A stretch of DNA of 13,769 nucleotides from positions 1 to 13,769 of the forward strand of contig JABXIP010000261.1 of the NCBI GenBank assembly GCA_013373005.1, written 5' to 3'. This DNA comes from Cytophagia bacterium. Its GTDB lineage: Bacteria; Bacteroidota; Bacteroidia; Cytophagales; Cyclobacteriaceae. The translations under genes were made by a program, and so were the position numbers. The notes under the pieces were generated by a model. That model was not told the DNA's origin. It ran no database searches and saw nothing but the letters and a program-made list of their open reading frames with translations. Below are positions 13,081 through 13,769 of the stretch, one piece after another. Each line of letters begins with the position of its first letter. Positions within the stretch are counted from its first letter, which is position 1.

Positions 13081-13769
13081 ATGAAAACGTCAAAACTCAA
13101 AATATTGCTGAGTGCAGTATTATGCCTCCTCTATGCCTGTTCAGGTGATGATGCCGAAAACACAGGCCTAATAGTTACCATTGAAGATCAGTTCGTTAAC
13201 CTCCCCTCCAATGTCTCGGTCTTTTTTAGGGTGGAAGATGAAGCCGGAAATGGAGTGGCCGGACTCACGGAAAGTGATTTCACCATTTACGAAAACGGAG
13301 CGAAAATCTCTGAATTCGAAGCCACCAGAAAAATTCAACCCAACGAACAGGTATTCGACTATCACATTACACTATTACTCGACCTTAGTGGAAGTGTATT
13401 AGGTGGTGAGAACCTTAGTGGACTGAAATCGGCAGCCAAAAGCTTTATCGATGAAGTGGTTCCTGCAGAAGGCTCAGTAAATGCTCAGGCTGTAAAAATG
13501 GAAATCTGGTGGTTCGATGGATCTGAGAATATAAAGCAGTTGCAAGGCACTTCTACAAGCAGCACCACGCTGAAAGCCGCCATAGATAATATCAGTTCTC
13601 AAATGAGCTCCGACAATTCTACCAACCTTTATGGTGCTGTTATTCAAGGCATCAACATTGCCTCACAAAAGCTTTCTCAAACCCGTCAGCTCGATGAAAT
13701 TGCCAGCAGTGCCGTAGTAGTCTTCACTGACGGAACAGATCAGGCCAACAGAAACACCAAAGGTCAGGC
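13081..13769 (+). CDS. VWA-domain lipoprotein (3' end beyond window)
   Basis: The first 229 codons are present and the frame stays open to the window edge. Residues 1-19 are a lipoprotein signal peptide ending in the lipobox LYAC, with lipidated C20. SGDDAEN follows, and acidic residues right after the cysteine are typical of surface-exported Bacteroidota lipoproteins. Residues 43-80 form a beta domain (VSVFFRVEDEAGNGVAGLTE, then DFTIYENG) like the segment before many bacterial VWA domains. From about 93 a von Willebrand A domain has the full metal site: DLSGS (101-105), the threonine in STNLYGAV (T181) and FTDGTD (215-220, D217). Such domains bind protein ligands through a metal ion. ATG at 13081 is chosen because it gives the signal peptide directly. 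It is not in an operon with the divergent OsmC-family gene. Confidence 0.9.
   Translation, partial: MKTSKLKILLSAVLCLLYACSGDDAENTGLIVTIEDQFVNLPSNVSVFFRVEDEAGNGVAGLTESDFTIYENGAKISEFEATRKIQPNEQVFDYHITLLLDLSGSVLGGENLSGLKSAAKSFIDEVVPAEGSVNAQAVKMEIWWFDGSENIKQLQGTSTSSTTLKAAIDNISSQMSSDNSTNLYGAVIQGINIASQKLSQTRQLDEIASSAVVVFTDGTDQANRNTKGQ

Noticed and set aside
13168..13402. Short open frames on both strands near the right end
   Set aside because: They are shadows of the VWA lipoprotein frame, which has a signal peptide, lipobox and metal-site motifs and simply lacks its stop codon inside the window.

Overview
The window looks like chromosomal DNA of a marine-type Bacteroidota, probably a Cytophagales-like genus. 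The evidence is moderate to low GC, no purine-rich ribosome binding sites, -7 promoter boxes of the TAnnTTTG type placed 22-24 nt before start codons, a DUF5916 outer-membrane protein, a Bacteroidota-style 8-helix FtsX permease, and a lipoprotein with acidic residues just after its cysteine. No tRNA, rRNA, CRISPR array, transposase or phage gene is visible. The genus is inference.

Left part (1-2660): a CbbR/CmpR-like LysR regulator on the minus strand faces a plus-strand operon of a small two-helix membrane protein (orf84), a small coiled-coil protein (orf96, overlapping orf84 by 4 nt) and an SbtA-family sodium-dependent bicarbonate permease. A perfect 10-bp hairpin follows sbtA. The 88-bp divergent region carries promoter-like boxes in both directions and a palindrome that would sit on the regulator's own transcription start. 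This is the most interesting locus: an inorganic-carbon uptake module with no SbtB (PII-like) gene, but with two uncharacterised small proteins in the operon.

Middle (2661-5898): a 310-bp stretch with one odd broken reading frame, a YjbR/MmcQ-family gene preceded by a hairpin, and an orphan 812-residue FtsX/MacB-type permease without a neighbouring ATPase.

Minus-strand block (5903-10102): a tight cluster read as orf77 - hybrid histidine kinase - bioD - bioA. The gaps are 30 bp, 8 bp and an 8-bp overlap, so two late biotin-synthesis steps may be co-transcribed with a PAS-PAS-HisKA-HATPase-REC kinase. The FtsX gene and bioA converge with only 4 bp between stop codons.

Right part (10219-13769): a DUF5916/CBM9-like outer-membrane protein starting with TTG; a 63-bp palindromic REP-like element between convergent genes; an OsmC-family peroxide/thiol protein with a good promoter; and the first 229 codons of a VWA-domain lipoprotein that runs off the window end.

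Bicarbonate import and biotin synthesis both feed biotin-dependent carboxylases. This gives a possible but unproven metabolic link between the two main operons.
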